From Photobacterium halotolerans DSM 18316 (GTDB taxonomy: Bacteria > Pseudomonadota > Gammaproteobacteria > Enterobacterales > Vibrionaceae), in contig NZ_KE384323.1 in NCBI RefSeq assembly GCF_000425165.1, positions 71,984 through 135,983 of the forward strand: DNA of 64,000 bases. Direction: 5' to 3'. Below the pieces are notes generated by a model, which was not told where the DNA came from, ran no database searches, and saw only the letters and a list, made by a program, of their open reading frames with translations. Position numbers and translations under genes: made by a program. Shown here one piece after another: positions 17,377 through 27,138 of the stretch. The stretch's first letter is position 1. Every line of letters begins with the position of its first letter.

Positions 17377-19242
17377 TTATCGGGCCAGATAGCGGCGTAT
17401 CTGCGCTTCTATTCCCGGGCCATCGATTTCCAGCTCCGCATGCAGTTCCGCCTGGGTGCCCTGATGGATGAATTTATCCGGCAGGCCGATTTGCAACACA
17501 GGCTTGATGCGTTTGTCTTTCATCAAAAACTCGATCACACCGGAACCGGCGCCGCCGGCGATGGCATTTTCTTCTACCGTCACCAGCAGATCATGGTCGT
17601 CGGCCAGCTGGCGAATCAAGGCTTCATCCAGTGGTTTGACAAAGCGCATGTCAGCAACCGAGGCATTCAGGGCTTCTGCGGCTTCCAGGGCATAGCTCAG
17701 CGTGGTGCCGAAGTTCAGGATCGCCACTTTTTCACCCTGGCGGCGGAGTATCCCTTTGCCCAGTTCCAGCGCCGTCATAGTGGCCTCTGGGGTCACGCCG
17801 GTGCCGCTGCCTCGCGGGTAGCGCACTGCGCTGGGTCCCTGATGCTGATGACCGGTATAGAGCATCTGGCGGCACTCGTTTTCATCACTCGGTGTCATGA
17901 TCACCATGTTGGGAATACAGCGCAGGAAGCTCAGATCGAAAGCCCCCTGGTGGGTCTGACCGTCAGCCCCGACCAGTCCGCCACGATCGATGGCGAACAT
18001 CACAGGTAAATCCATAATGGCGACATCGTGGATCAGTTGATCATAACCGCGCTGCAGGAAAGTCGAGTAGATAGCGACAACCGGGTGATAACCGCCAATG
18101 GCCATACCGGTCGCCAGTGTCACTGCATGCTGCTCAGCGATGGCGACATCAAAATACTGATCCGGGTATTCTTTGGAGAACCGCACCAGGCCGGAACCTT
18201 CACGCATTGCCGGTGTGATGGCCATCAGCTTGCGGTCTTTTTCGGCCATATCACACAGCCAGTCGCCGAAGATTTTCGAGAAAGTCGGCTTGCTGTCTTT
18301 GGCTTTCGGCAGCGGGTTCTGGCTCAGATCAAATTTAGGCACGGCGTGATAATTGATCGGATCGGCTTCCGCCGGCGCATAGCCTTTCCCCTTTTTCGTC
18401 ATGATATGAAGAAATTGCGGGCCTTTGAGGTTGCGCATATTTTTAATCGTACGCACCAGCTCCTGCACATCATGACCATCAATCGGGCCGATGTAATTGA
18501 AGCCCAGCTCCTCAAACATAGTGCCAGGCACCACCATGCCTTTGAGGTGCTCCTCGGCCCGGCGGACCAGCTCTTTAATCGGTGGTGCGCCTGAGAGCAC
18601 CTTCTTGCCGCCTTCGCGGATGCTGGCATAGAAATTACCGGACAGCAGACGGGCCAGATGATTATTCAGTGCGCCCACGTTCTCGGAGATCGACATTTCA
18701 TTGTCGTTGAGGATCACCAGCATGTCGCTGTGGACATCACCGGCATGGTTCATGGCTTCGAACGCCATGCCCGCGGTAATGGCCCCGTCACCGATCACGC
18801 TGACAACTTTGCGGCCCGCGCCTTCACGCTCGGCGGCAATCGCCATGCCCAGGCCGGCACTGATAGAGGTAGAGGAGTGGCCGACAGACAAGACGTCATA
18901 TTCACTTTCTTCCCGCCAGGGGAAGGGATGCAAGCCGTCTTTCTGGCGTATGGTGTTTAAACGATCGCGACGTCCGGTCAGGATTTTATGCGGGTAGGCC
19001 TGATGACCGACATCCCAGATCAGATGATCAAAAGGTGTGTTGTACACATAATGCAGGGCAACCGTCAGTTCTACGGCGCCCAGACCAGAAGCAAAATGCC
19101 CGCTGGACTGACTCACAGAGTTGAGCAGATACGTCCGCAGCTCATCGCAGAGCGCAGGTAAACTGTCCACCGGCAGTAAACGGAGTTCGTCCGGTGTGTT
19201 GGCTAAGGCCAGATGTGGGTATTTAGAAATATCCAATGTCAT
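17377..19242 (-). CDS. dxs: 1-deoxy-D-xylulose-5-phosphate synthase Dxs
   Basis: The 621-residue thiamine-diphosphate enzyme condenses pyruvate with glyceraldehyde 3-phosphate, the entry step of the MEP isoprenoid pathway. The ThDP/metal motif [15 protein letters not shown] is at about 153-167, the catalytic Glu lies in [15 protein letters not shown], and [15 protein letters not shown] is the family signature. The C-terminal transketolase domain is complete. It is the third gene of xseB-ispA-dxs, 23 nt after ispA. Confidence 0.98.
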   Translation of the reverse strand: MTLDISKYPHLALANTPDELRLLPVDSLPALCDELRTYLLNSVSQSSGHFASGLGAVELTVALHYVYNTPFDHLIWDVGHQAYPHKILTGRRDRLNTIRQKDGLHPFPWREESEYDVLSVGHSSTSISAGLGMAIAAEREGAGRKVVSVIGDGAITAGMAFEAMNHAGDVHSDMLVILNDNEMSISENVGALNNHLARLLSGNFYASIREGGKKVLSGAPPIKELVRRAEEHLKGMVVPGTMFEELGFNYIGPIDGHDVQELVRTIKNMRNLKGPQFLHIMTKKGKGYAPAEADPINYHAVPKFDLSQNPLPKAKDSKPTFSKIFGDWLCDMAEKDRKLMAITPAMREGSGLVRFSKEYPDQYFDVAIAEQHAVTLATGMAIGGYHPVVAIYSTFLQRGYDQLIHDVAIMDLPVMFAIDRGGLVGADGQTHQGAFDLSFLRCIPNMVIMTPSDENECRQMLYTGHQHQGPSAVRYPRGSGTGVTPEATMTALELGKGILRRQGEKVAILNFGTTLSYALEAAEALNASVADMRFVKPLDEALIRQLADDHDLLVTVEENAIAGGAGSGVIEFLMKDKRIKPVLQIGLPDKFIHQGTQAELHAELEIDGPGIEAQIRRYLAR

Positions 19243-19265
19243 AACAAGTCGGCGCTTATACTGTT

Positions 19266-20162
19266 TTAGTTGTTGCGCTCGATAACGTATCGGGCGAAAA
19301 CTTCTAATGAATCTGTATTGTAGGGTATAGCTTCCAGGGCGTGTAGGGCTTCCTGGTATAGCTGGCGAGCTTTATCCTGGGCGCCTGCTAATCCTAGCAG
19401 GGCAGGGTAGGTGCTTTTTTCCAGAGCGGCATCTGATCCCTGGGGTTTCCCCAGTGTCTGAGTATCGCTGATCACATCCAGAATGTCGTCCTGAACCTGA
19501 AAGGCCAGGCCAATCGCCTCAGCGTACCTGTCCAGCTGCGGCAGGATAGCGACCCCTTTTTCACCGGCCGCCAGCGCGCCAAGACGCACCGCACAACGGA
19601 TCAGTGCCCCGGTTTTGTGCCTGTGGATGGTTTCCAGCTGCGCCAGACCGACACGTTTGTGCTCTGCGGCTAAATCCAGCGCCTGTCCGGCACACATGCC
19701 GGACGCACCGGCAGCCTGAGCCAATTCGCGCACCATGGCGATGCGCTGGCTGTTGCCCTCGGCGCTCAGCCGGCCAGAAGCCAGTATTTCAAACGCGAGC
19801 GTCTGCAAGGCATCACCGGCCAGAATGGCGGTGGCTTCATCAAAGGCTATGTGGCAGGTCGGTTTACCGCGCCGCAACTCGTCGTCATCCATGGCAGGCA
19901 GATCGTCATGGATCAGCGAATAGGCATGAATACATTCGACGGCCGCCGCCGGGGTATCCAGAGCATGGATATCCGCTCCCAGCATGCTTCCTGTGACATA
20001 AGTCAGGAAAGGACGGGCACGCTTTCCGCCCAGCAAGGTGCCGTGCCTCATCGCCTGAACCAGAGGCTGATCGGTAAAGGGCAACTGAGTCAGCCAGTGT
20101 TCCAGCTGATCATTATTACGGGCCGCGTACTTGGCCAGTTGTTGAGAAAGGCTGTTAGTCAT
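19266..20162 (-). CDS. ispA: Farnesyl diphosphate synthase IspA
   Basis: The 298-residue trans-prenyltransferase makes geranyl and farnesyl diphosphate. Both aspartate-rich motifs are present: the first in [18 protein letters not shown] and the second in [20 protein letters not shown] binds isopentenyl diphosphate. The start MTNSLSQQL at 20162 overlaps the xseB stop by 8 nt; an ATG at 20174 would give four more residues and a longer overlap. It acts directly downstream of Dxs in the isoprenoid route. Confidence 0.96.
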   Translation of the reverse strand: MTNSLSQQLAKYAARNNDQLEHWLTQLPFTDQPLVQAMRHGTLLGGKRARPFLTYVTGSMLGADIHALDTPAAAVECIHAYSLIHDDLPAMDDDELRRGKPTCHIAFDEATAILAGDALQTLAFEILASGRLSAEGNSQRIAMVRELAQAAGASGMCAGQALDLAAEHKRVGLAQLETIHRHKTGALIRCAVRLGALAAGEKGVAILPQLDRYAEAIGLAFQVQDDILDVISDTQTLGKPQGSDAALEKSTYPALLGLAGAQDKARQLYQEALHALEAIPYNTDSLEVFARYVIERNN

Positions 20163-20397
20163 CGCTCGGTTCAAAGTCCGTCAGTGGCGCATTGTCGTCA
20201 GCTTGCAGCAAAATCTCAACCCGTTGCTCGGCCTGAGTCAGTTTTTGCTGGCTGTTGCGGGCCAGGGCAATGCCACGCTCAAATTTTTTCAGCGCGTCTT
20301 CTAAAGGGATATCACCGGATTCCAGCTCGTTGACTATCACATCGAGTTCATTCATGGCCTCTTCGAAGGCCATCTTTTCTGGTTTTTTAGTCGCCAT
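20155..20397 (-). CDS. xseB: Exodeoxyribonuclease VII small subunit XseB
   Basis: The 80-residue protein is the helical small subunit of ExoVII: FEEAMNELDVIVNELESGDI, then LEDALKKFERGIAL with a C-terminal QKLTQAEQRVE helix. It binds the large subunit XseA, encoded elsewhere, for single-strand DNA degradation. It is the first gene of xseB-ispA-dxs and its end overlaps ispA. A strong promoter lies about 60-85 nt upstream. Confidence 0.95.
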   Translation of the reverse strand: MATKKPEKMAFEEAMNELDVIVNELESGDIPLEDALKKFERGIALARNSQQKLTQAEQRVEILLQADDNAPLTDFEPSDD

Positions 20398-20453
20398 ATC
20401 CGGTCCATTGATGGGTTGTGAGCGCGTTTGGAGGTGCGCCCGAAAATGAAGGG

Positions 20454-20482
20454 AAAATAGCGCACAGGCTATGCCGGGTCAA
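20454..20482 (-). promoter_or_regulatory. Sigma-70 promoter of xseB-ispA-dxs
   Basis: On the minus strand, TTGACC (20477-20482) and TATTTT (20454-20459) are separated by exactly 17 bp, an ideal sigma-70 layout. It is 57 nt upstream of the xseB start. The rest of the 373-nt gap (20398-20770) holds no credible ORF. The pomA side has a TAGAAT-like -10 near 20683, but its -35 is unclear. Confidence 0.72.
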
Positions 20483-20770
20483 ATTATGGCACAGGGAAGT
20501 GTGCGCATTACAGTGTTATTTTTATGGTTTTTATACCCTGTGCTGCTTTGTATCGCCCATTGCAAGAGGAATGCAATCACAGATGACAGGCGGAAGTTCG
20601 GTTTTTCCCAGCAGAGCACAAAACCAAGGGTTAATCAGTGCTAAACCAAAATCCAAAGGTGCCGATACAGGGTGAGTAAGTTAGAATAGCGCCAGTTTGA
20701 GCTGGCCAGAGCAACCCGGACATCCTGATGTCACTTGGGTTGATAAGAAAAAATTACAGAGGAGTGATCC

Positions 20771-21532
20771 GTGGATTTGGCAACCCTCATAGGCTTAGTT
20801 GGTGCCTTTGCTTTTGTCATTATGGCGATGCTGCTGGGTGGCAGCCTTGATATATTTTTTAATGTGCCTTCTATTTTGATTGTATTGGGCGGGACATTAT
20901 TTGTTGTATTAATGAAGTACAGCCTGTCGCAGTTTTTTGGCGCCGCCAAAATTGCGACCAAAGCCTTCATGTTTAAAACAGACGACCCGGAAGATTTGAT
21001 CGCCAAGATTGTCGAAATGGCGGATGCGGCACGTAAAGGCGGCTTTCTGGCGCTGGAAGAAATGGAAGTCAATAACAGCTTCCTGCGTAAAGGGATTGAC
21101 TTACTCGTCGACGGTCATGATGCCGATGTGGTGCGGTCGACATTGCAAAAAGATATCGGGCTGACCAACGAGCGCCATGAACGGGGTATCAGTATTTTCA
21201 GCTCACTGGGTGAAGTGTCACCTGCGATGGGGATGATAGGTACTCTGGTGGGGCTGGTCGCCATGCTGACCAATATGGACGATCCCAAGTCTATCGGCCC
21301 GGCCATGGCCGTGGCGCTGTTAACCACTTTATATGGTTCGATCCTGGCCAACATGGTGGCGATTCCTATTGCTGATAAGCTGTCATTGCGTAAAAACGAA
21401 GAACGGCTTAACCGCCGCCTGATCCTTGACGGGGTGCTGGCTATTCAGGATGGCCAGAACCCGCGTGTGATTGATGGTTTTCTGAAAAATTACCTCCATG
21501 AAAAACAACGCCGTACCGACGTTGATGAATAA
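20771..21532 (+). CDS. pomA: Sodium-driven flagellar stator protein PomA
   Basis: The 253-residue inner-membrane protein of the MotA/TolQ/ExbB group has helices at about 3-22 and 30-50, a long cytoplasmic loop containing charged residues that contact FliG, and two more helices at about 150-170 and 183-203 (SPAMGMIGTLVGLVAML, then LLTTLYGSILANMVAIP). With PomB it forms the Na+ channel that powers the polar flagellum. The short length and pairing with the next gene match PomA rather than proton-type MotA. pomB starts 11 nt downstream. Confidence 0.95.
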   Translation: MDLATLIGLVGAFAFVIMAMLLGGSLDIFFNVPSILIVLGGTLFVVLMKYSLSQFFGAAKIATKAFMFKTDDPEDLIAKIVEMADAARKGGFLALEEMEVNNSFLRKGIDLLVDGHDADVVRSTLQKDIGLTNERHERGISIFSSLGEVSPAMGMIGTLVGLVAMLTNMDDPKSIGPAMAVALLTTLYGSILANMVAIPIADKLSLRKNEERLNRRLILDGVLAIQDGQNPRVIDGFLKNYLHEKQRRTDVDE

Positions 21533-21543
21533 GGAGGCTGGTG

Positions 21544-22485
21544 ATGGACGAGACCGAATGCAATTGTAAGAAAGGGGCGCCTGCCTGGATGGCAACGTTC
21601 GCCGATCTGGCGACCCTGCTGATGTGTTTCTTCGTGCTGCTGCTGTCATTTTCTGAAATGGACGTGTTGAAGTTCAAGCAAATTGCAGGCTCTCTGAAAT
21701 TTGCCTTTGGTGTGCAGAACATGGTGGAAGTGAAGGACATTCCTAAAGGTACCAGTGTGATTGCACAGGAATTTCGTCCGGGGCGGCCTGAACCCACCCC
21801 GATCGAAGTTATCATGCAGCAAACCATCGATATGACGCAGCGAACGCTGGACTTTCATGAAGGTGAATCAGAAAAAGCCGGCGGCACAAAACGCGAAGCC
21901 GGTAAACTGACCGGGGGGCGCTCCGAACATACCGCCACCCAGATGAACCAGAATACGCAGTCGGAAATGACCCAGGCCCAGCAGCAGCTGGCCGATGTCT
22001 TGCAAACGGCCCTTGAGCGTGAAATACAGGAAAAACTGATCGAGGTCGAAAACCTGGGTCAGCAGGTGGTGATCCGTATTCGTGAAAAAGGGGCATTTCC
22101 GGAAGGCTCAGCCTTTCTGCAACCCAAATTTCGTCCGCTGGTGCGTCAGGTGGCCGATCTGGTCAAAGATGTGCCGGGTGTGATTACCGTTTCTGGTCAT
22201 ACTGATAATCAGCGTCTGGATTCAGAGCTGTACCGTTCCAACTGGGACTTGTCGGCACAGCGTGCTGTGTCCGTTGCTCAGGAAATGGAAAAAGTGCAGG
22301 GTTTTGATCATAACAGGATGCGCGTGCTGGGACTGGCAGACACCTCGCCGCTGGACAGCAATGACACCCTGGACGGACGTAAGCGTAACCGTCGGGTAGA
22401 AATTGCCATCATGCAGGGTAAACCGCATTTTACCAATGAACTGACCAGCGACCCGGCAGGGGAATCTGCCGTCCCGTCAAATTAA
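21544..22485 (+). CDS. pomB: Sodium-driven flagellar stator protein PomB
   Basis: The 313-residue protein has one transmembrane helix (ATFADLATLLMCFFVLLLSF) carrying the ion-binding Asp near residue 21, a plug and linker region, and a C-terminal OmpA-like peptidoglycan-binding domain at about 165-285 (VSGHTDNQRLDSELYRSNWD, then LSAQRA). The ATG at 21544 was chosen over the GTG at 21541 because the AAGGAGG site at 21531-21537 sits 6 nt before it. The linker at about 100-145 is rich in Gly, Thr and Gln and is probably disordered. Confidence 0.95.
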   Translation: MDETECNCKKGAPAWMATFADLATLLMCFFVLLLSFSEMDVLKFKQIAGSLKFAFGVQNMVEVKDIPKGTSVIAQEFRPGRPEPTPIEVIMQQTIDMTQRTLDFHEGESEKAGGTKREAGKLTGGRSEHTATQMNQNTQSEMTQAQQQLADVLQTALEREIQEKLIEVENLGQQVVIRIREKGAFPEGSAFLQPKFRPLVRQVADLVKDVPGVITVSGHTDNQRLDSELYRSNWDLSAQRAVSVAQEMEKVQGFDHNRMRVLGLADTSPLDSNDTLDGRKRNRRVEIAIMQGKPHFTNELTSDPAGESAVPSN

Positions 22486-22508
22486 GCCTACAATCTGAAT
22501 AAGGACAT

Positions 22509-22542
22509 GATGGGTGTTCGCCTGACAGGGCGAGCACCCATC
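22509..22542 (+). terminator. Long hairpin after pomB
   Basis: A 14-bp stem (GATGGGTGTTCGCC / GGCGAGCACCCATC, one G-T pair) with a 6-nt loop begins about 24 nt after the pomB stop. There is no T-run after it, so it may be an RNA 3'-end stabiliser or a weak terminator. Confidence 0.55.
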
Positions 22543-22689
22543 AGGCGGCGAGGACAGGAGCCATGACAGACCGCGGGTTTGTGAAACTCTGCGCTCGCCG
22601 TTTTTTCTGATAATCCTTTGTATTTCAGCGACCGCTTGCTTGCTGTATAATCCGCGCCTTTAGTTAGGCCCTGTGAAGCGAAGCATGTT

Positions 22690-24138
22690 ATGAAATTTAT
22701 TGTAAAGCCCCATCCAGAGATTTTTGTAAAGAGTGAATCAGTGCGGAAGCGCTTTACCAAAATCCTGGAGTGCAATATCCGCATTATCCTTCAGCGCCTG
22801 TCTGATCAAGTGGCTGTGTACAACCGACGCAGCTACATTGATGTCACAGTGAAGGACGACAGCCTCCGTGATCAGGTTCTGACCGTACTGACCCAGACAC
22901 CTGGGATTCACCATGTGCTGGAAGTCAAACAAACTGATTTTACCGACATGCACGATATCTTCGAGCAAACCCTGGCCCATGTCGGCAACCAGCTTGACGG
23001 CAAAACCTTCTGTGTGCGCGCCAAGCGGGTCGGTAAACACGACTTTACCTCAATAGAGCTGGAACGTTATGTCGGCGGTGGTCTGAATCAGGCCTTTGAC
23101 AGTGCGAAAGTGCAACTGAAAAATCCGCAGGTGACGGTCAATATTGAAGTGGACGGCGAGAAACTCAATCAGGTGCTTGCCCGCCATAAAGGGCTGGGTG
23201 GCTTCCCGCTGGGTACCCAGGAAGACGTACTGAGCCTGATCTCAGGCGGTTTCGATTCCGGTGTGTCCAGCTATCTGCACATCAAGCGCGGCAGTAAAGT
23301 GCATTACTGTTTCTTCAATCTTGGCGGTCCGGCACACGAAATTGGTGTGAAGCAGGTCTCTCACTATCTGTGGAAGAAATTCGGCTCTTCGGCCAAAGTG
23401 AAGTTCATTGCCATTGATTTTGAACCTGTTGTGGCAGAAATCCTGGAAAATGTTGATGACGGCCAGATGGGCGTGGTGCTCAAGCGTATGTTTATGCGCG
23501 CGGCAGGCCAGGTTGCTGAACGTTTTGGCATTCAGGCGCTGGTGACCGGCGAAGCGCTGGGTCAGGTTTCCAGCCAGACGCTGACCAATCTGCGTCATAT
23601 CGACAACGTGACTGATACCCTGATCCTTCGCCCGCTGATCAACTGGGACAAAGAAGATATTATCAATCTTGCCCGTGATATCGGCACCGAAGATTTTGCC
23701 AAGACCATGCCTGAATTCTGTGGCGTGATCTCGAAAAGCCCGACCGTGAAGGCGGTGAAAGAAAAGCTGGAAACCGAAGAAGCCAAGTTTGATTTTGCGG
23801 TGCTGGATCGGGTGGTGAGTGAAGCCCGTATTCTCGATATCCGCGACATCGAAAAAGAAAGTCAGGAGCAGGCACCTGAGATTGAACTGGTGGATCAGAT
23901 TGACGGCAACAGCACAGTGCTGGATATCCGCAGCCCGGACGAAGAAGATGAAAGCCCGCTGCACATCGAAGGGGTTGAAATCAAGCATCTGCCATTCTAC
24001 AAACTGGCAACCCAGTTTGGCGATTTACCTCAGGATAAAACCTACCTGTTGTACTGTGCTCGCGGTGTGATGAGTCGTCTGCAGGCGCTGTATCTGAAAG
24101 AAAATGGTTTCGATAACGTGAAGGTTTATCGCCCGTAA
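22690..24138 (+). CDS. thiI: tRNA sulfurtransferase ThiI
   Basis: The 482-residue enzyme makes 4-thiouridine at position 8 of tRNA and supplies sulfur for the thiamine thiazole ring. An N-terminal ferredoxin-like and THUMP region (about 1-165) binds tRNA. The PP-loop SGGFDS at 185-190 adenylates U8. Cys in [12 protein letters not shown] and the rhodanese-domain Cys456 ([11 protein letters not shown]) are the two sulfur-relay residues. The rhodanese domain identifies the long gammaproteobacterial form. A TATAAT at 22646-22651 is a likely -10. It converges on yajL across a repeat block. Confidence 0.97.
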   Translation: MKFIVKPHPEIFVKSESVRKRFTKILECNIRIILQRLSDQVAVYNRRSYIDVTVKDDSLRDQVLTVLTQTPGIHHVLEVKQTDFTDMHDIFEQTLAHVGNQLDGKTFCVRAKRVGKHDFTSIELERYVGGGLNQAFDSAKVQLKNPQVTVNIEVDGEKLNQVLARHKGLGGFPLGTQEDVLSLISGGFDSGVSSYLHIKRGSKVHYCFFNLGGPAHEIGVKQVSHYLWKKFGSSAKVKFIAIDFEPVVAEILENVDDGQMGVVLKRMFMRAAGQVAERFGIQALVTGEALGQVSSQTLTNLRHIDNVTDTLILRPLINWDKEDIINLARDIGTEDFAKTMPEFCGVISKSPTVKAVKEKLETEEAKFDFAVLDRVVSEARILDIRDIEKESQEQAPEIELVDQIDGNSTVLDIRSPDEEDESPLHIEGVEIKHLPFYKLATQFGDLPQDKTYLLYCARGVMSRLQALYLKENGFDNVKVYRP

Positions 24139-24157
24139 TCTTCCATTGCTTTTCGTT

Positions 24158-24385
24158 CCCCTCCCCTTGAAAAGGGGGAGGGATCGTACAGCGATGACTG
24201 AAACCACGAATATTCCCTCCCCTTGGCAAGGGGAGGGCTAGGGTGGGGTTCGTGAGGTGAGCTCGACTTTTGCGTCAGTGCCTTTTAACCCCCTCCTGAC
24301 CTCCCCCTTGAAAAGGGGGAGGGATCGTACAGCGATGACTGAAAATACGAATATTCCCTCCCCGTACGAATTACGAAGGGGAGGA
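24158..24385. repeat. Tandem block of GC-rich palindromic repeats (copies B and C)
   Basis: Two near-identical 49-nt units lie at 24174-24222 and 24315-24363, with two differences. Each begins with GGGGGAGGGATCGTACAGCG and ends in ATTCCCTCCCC, and each is preceded by CCTT-GAAAAGGGGG hairpins. The core at 24286-24325 matches copy A at 289-328 with one mismatch. The block fills the gap between convergent thiI and yajL and could fold into strong stem-loops ending both transcripts. It contains no protein gene; the short open frames through it are by-products of the repeat. Confidence 0.85.
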
Positions 24386-24389
24386 AATA

Positions 24390-25019
24390 TCAGTTTTTCC
24401 CCACCACGTCGAAGCTCATACTCGGCCACATCACCATAGGTTCTGCCACTTTGGCGGTTGTGGCTTTGCCCAGCAGCAGGGTGATGATTTCCAGTGCAAA
24501 TTCTTGCGAGGTGCCCGGTGCCTGGCTGGTCAACAGATTGTTATTCACATCAAACATCACGCGGCGACCTTCACGGCGGCGGTGCTCGGGAATACGGTCA
24601 ACAAAGGCCGGGTGAGCCGTCATCAGTGCGTCCGGATACAGCTGGTGGTGTTCCAGCACTACAGCAGGCGCGGCACAGATCGCCGCCACAAGCTTACCGT
24701 CATACTTATGCTGCTTGACGAATTCCACCGTCAGCGTGCTGTCTCTGAGATATTCTGCGCCAGGCAGCCCGCCGGGCAGGACCACACAGTCGAACGGTTC
24801 ATCGGCAATTTCAACCAGCGGGCAGTCTGCGGTCAGTGTGATACCCCGCGAACCTTTCACCGCCAGTGCGCCATCCTCAGCCACGCTGGCAATGGTGACT
24901 TGCATGCCGGCCCTGATCAGAATATCAACCGTGTTGATGACCTCCATTTCCTCGCTGCCGGGGGCGATACAGACAGCCACTTTTAGTGGCAGGACTGAGG
25001 ATTTCGATGGGTTAGCCAT
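24390..25019 (-). CDS. yajL: DJ-1/PfpI-family protein YajL
   Basis: The 209-residue protein has the DJ-1 fold signature: Glu in PGSEEMEVINTVD near the N-terminus, VLPGGLPGAEYLRDS, and the nucleophile elbow AICAAPAVVLEHH with the reactive Cys. YajL is described as a chaperone and glyoxal-adduct repair protein under oxidative and carbonyl stress. It is slightly longer than the usual 196 residues because of an N-terminal stretch and a C-terminal tail. The start overlaps the panE stop by 8 nt, showing an operon. Confidence 0.93.
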   Translation of the reverse strand: MANPSKSSVLPLKVAVCIAPGSEEMEVINTVDILIRAGMQVTIASVAEDGALAVKGSRGITLTADCPLVEIADEPFDCVVLPGGLPGAEYLRDSTLTVEFVKQHKYDGKLVAAICAAPAVVLEHHQLYPDALMTAHPAFVDRIPEHRRREGRRVMFDVNNNLLTSQAPGTSQEFALEIITLLLGKATTAKVAEPMVMWPSMSFDVVGKN

Positions 25020-25911
25020 AATTTTGCTCCAAGTGTTTTATCTGTTGCCATACGGCGGTATTCGCCGGGGCGGCAAGCTGAAAATGGTGTGCCTGCTCAA
25101 TCAGAAAGCCGGTAATGGCGTCGATTTCTGTTGGTCGCTGATTGGCAACATCCTGCTGCATGGATGAAAAGTTGGCCGCCGTAGCCCTGATAACCGTCAG
25201 AGTACGTTGCCAGAGATCGTCTGCACTGGTGGGGTAGCCGACGGCTGTCATGACAGCCGCGACTTCGCGACAGATATCCGTCAGTTCGGCGGTAAAATCC
25301 GGCGCAGCCAGATCGCCATTGCGGCATTGGTGGATGGCCGTCAGCGGATTGATGGCGCAATTGACTGCCAGTTTCTGCCATTGCGGATAGTGAATATCAT
25401 CATGCCACTGACAGGGAGCCAGAGCCGTGTTCAGCACTTCGGCCAGTGCCTGCCACTGATGGCCGGCTGTATTCACGGCGCCCAGCCAGGTCGGGCCAGA
25501 TCCTGTATGGCGTACGCTGTGGCTGTCGATACGTAACGCCGCTTGCGAGGTGGTTGCATATAATAGCGGATTATCAGGCAGCAGTTGCAGCACCTCGTTT
25601 TCAGTGCCCATGCCGTTGTGCATCACAATCACAGGCGTTGAGGCGTCCAGCCAGGGGGCTATGCTCTTTATTGCCTCAGAGACCTGAAAGGCTTTTACTG
25701 TGATCAGAATGATATCGCTGCGGCTGAGCTGGTCGGGCTGATTGCAGCGAAAGGTGAAAGTGTCTGCATCCGGCGCATCCAGACCCTGCCAGTTCAGCGT
25801 ACAGGCGCTGTCAGGCTGGCGGCGCCAAAGGTGGATGGTGTGGCCTTGTCTGGCCAGAGCACCTGCCCAGAGGCTGCCTATGGCGCCAGCGCCGACTAAG
25901 GTAATCTTCAC
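25012..25911 (-). CDS. panE: 2-dehydropantoate 2-reductase PanE
   Basis: The 299-residue NADPH-dependent enzyme reduces ketopantoate to pantoate in coenzyme A synthesis. The Rossmann motif is VGAGAIGSLWAGALARQG, with Arg residues in WRRQ just after strand two for NADPH. The catalytic Lys lies in KLAVNCAINPLTAI, a family signature. Two in-frame GTG starts exist (25938 and 25911). I chose 25911 because it places VKITLVGAG directly at the first strand, as in relatives. It is followed by overlapping yajL. Confidence 0.92.
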   Translation of the reverse strand: MKITLVGAGAIGSLWAGALARQGHTIHLWRRQPDSACTLNWQGLDAPDADTFTFRCNQPDQLSRSDIILITVKAFQVSEAIKSIAPWLDASTPVIVMHNGMGTENEVLQLLPDNPLLYATTSQAALRIDSHSVRHTGSGPTWLGAVNTAGHQWQALAEVLNTALAPCQWHDDIHYPQWQKLAVNCAINPLTAIHQCRNGDLAAPDFTAELTDICREVAAVMTAVGYPTSADDLWQRTLTVIRATAANFSSMQQDVANQRPTEIDAITGFLIEQAHHFQLAAPANTAVWQQIKHLEQNYG

Positions 25912-25975
25912 GGTATTGCCTGTTGGGAAAGGAATCACTGAAGCCTATTGTAGCGGCTGTGAAATCAAGGGGTAA

Positions 25976-26006
25976 AGTAAAAGTCCGGATACCTGAGTAC
26001 CCGGAC
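25976..26006 (-). terminator. Terminator of the downstream ompK paralogue
   Basis: On the minus strand a 10-bp imperfect stem (GTCCGGGTAC / GTATCCGGAC) is followed by TTTTACTTT. It lies 11 nt after the stop of the gene at 26017-26829. Confidence 0.7.
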
Positions 26007-26016
26007 CGGATGTGAT

Positions 26017-26829
26017 TCAGAATTTATAGGTGACAGAGAAATAATGGGATGGACCGGTTGACTCAAAGCTATCGGAATCTTCTATCAGGTAGACATCATA
26101 GAAGAGTTTCAGACCGTATCCGACGGAAAAGCGATCGGAGTGCCAGTAAAGCCCGTTGAACCAGTTCCCGCCATGGGTGGCCTGGGAATTACCGTTAAAC
26201 TCATCATCGGCGCCAAACTGGTAGTCAATATAGCCCTGATAGGAGATGAATGAGCCATTATCAAAGGTATAGAAGGGTTTAAACCAGTTGGTGGATATCT
26301 GGTAGCCGTTCCAGTCTTTGGCGTTGACATCGTACAAACCATACAGATTCAGGCCGACTTTGCCGAACCAGGGCACCATGATATCGGAGCCTATCCCCCA
26401 GAAGGAATTATTGACGTCCTGCGCACCGCCTCCCCAGTTGAACAGGGTGGCAAAATAGAGCTCCTGCACCGGGCCGAAGGAGAGGTCGGTTTTAGTTAAC
26501 GCATCAAGCGAAACCCGTGGCGCAAACTTCATGAACATTTTGGGTCTGTCTTTCTTATCACTGGCATCGCTTTCTGTCAGATCGAAGAAATCCACATAAC
26601 CGTAAAGATCAAAAATACCCGAGCGACCACCAAACTCCATTTCCAGATAGTCATGACCGGATGGATCGCCAGGCGCACGAGGATATTCTTCCAGTGCGTA
26701 CATCAGATTGAACTGAAACCATTTATAGTCATTTTTATGGATGTCGCCATCAGTATAATCAGCGGCAAAAGCGGTTCCGGGACATACCAATGCTGCTCCA
26801 AGAGCCAAAGCTAAACGAGTCTGTTTCAT
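26017..26829 (-). CDS. OmpK/Tsx-family outer membrane channel, paralogue 2
   Basis: The 270-residue beta-barrel protein has a signal peptide ending AFA|ADYTDG, the conserved start IHKNDYKWFQFNLMYALEEY, strands alternating with Tyr/Trp-rich segments, and a terminal SHYFSVTYKF with the C-terminal Phe typical of outer-membrane barrels. The family includes the nucleoside channel Tsx and the vibriophage KVP40 receptor OmpK. It is a tandem paralogue of the gene at 27139-27972 and differs mostly in surface-loop segments. Each copy has its own terminator. Confidence 0.92.
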   Translation of the reverse strand: MKQTRLALALGAALVCPGTAFAADYTDGDIHKNDYKWFQFNLMYALEEYPRAPGDPSGHDYLEMEFGGRSGIFDLYGYVDFFDLTESDASDKKDRPKMFMKFAPRVSLDALTKTDLSFGPVQELYFATLFNWGGGAQDVNNSFWGIGSDIMVPWFGKVGLNLYGLYDVNAKDWNGYQISTNWFKPFYTFDNGSFISYQGYIDYQFGADDEFNGNSQATHGGNWFNGLYWHSDRFSVGYGLKLFYDVYLIEDSDSFESTGPSHYFSVTYKF

Positions 26830-27077
26830 GTTGGCGTTCTCACTTATCGTTTATCGTTGCCATTGCTTAGTAACATCTCTGCCAAGAGACTTGTTTCTTA
26901 ACAGAAAGACAGTGTCTAACTTAAAAGATTAGTGGATTGCGGATGGGATGCCTTAGAAGTAAGAAAATAATCCGTGCTCTGGAGAGTGATACAGATCGTA
27001 ACTTTAGAAATCAGTCAGAAAATCAGGCAGATGAAAGGGGTTGGCAGGAGAATAAAATTGTCTCAGGAGTTAGAACG
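26830..27077. promoter_or_regulatory. Non-coding spacer between the two ompK paralogues
   Basis: No credible gene on either strand. Together with the terminator of the upstream paralogue it must hold the promoter of the gene at 26017-26829; no clear -35/-10 pair stands out. The two open frames crossing it are low in codon quality. Confidence 0.4.
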
Positions 27078-27106
27078 AAAAACAAAGGCGCCGGGAAGGC
27101 GCCTTT
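27078..27106 (-). terminator. Terminator of ompK paralogue 1
   Basis: The 9-bp stem AAAGGCGCC / GGCGCCTTT with a 5-nt loop is followed on the minus strand by GTTTTTC. It lies 33 nt after the ompK stop. Confidence 0.87.
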
Positions 27107-27138
27107 GCAGGATTCAGGGGGGTGGCTCAGGGCAAGAC

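Noticed and set aside
23242..23988. A 248-codon open frame on the minus strand within thiI
   Set aside because: It is the exact antisense of a well-supported thiI with catalytic motifs in the plus-strand frame; its product is His-rich with no domain and no ribosome site.
24257..24439. Short open frames running through the palindromic repeat block
   Set aside because: They derive from the repeat on both strands and show no ribosome sites or protein-like composition.
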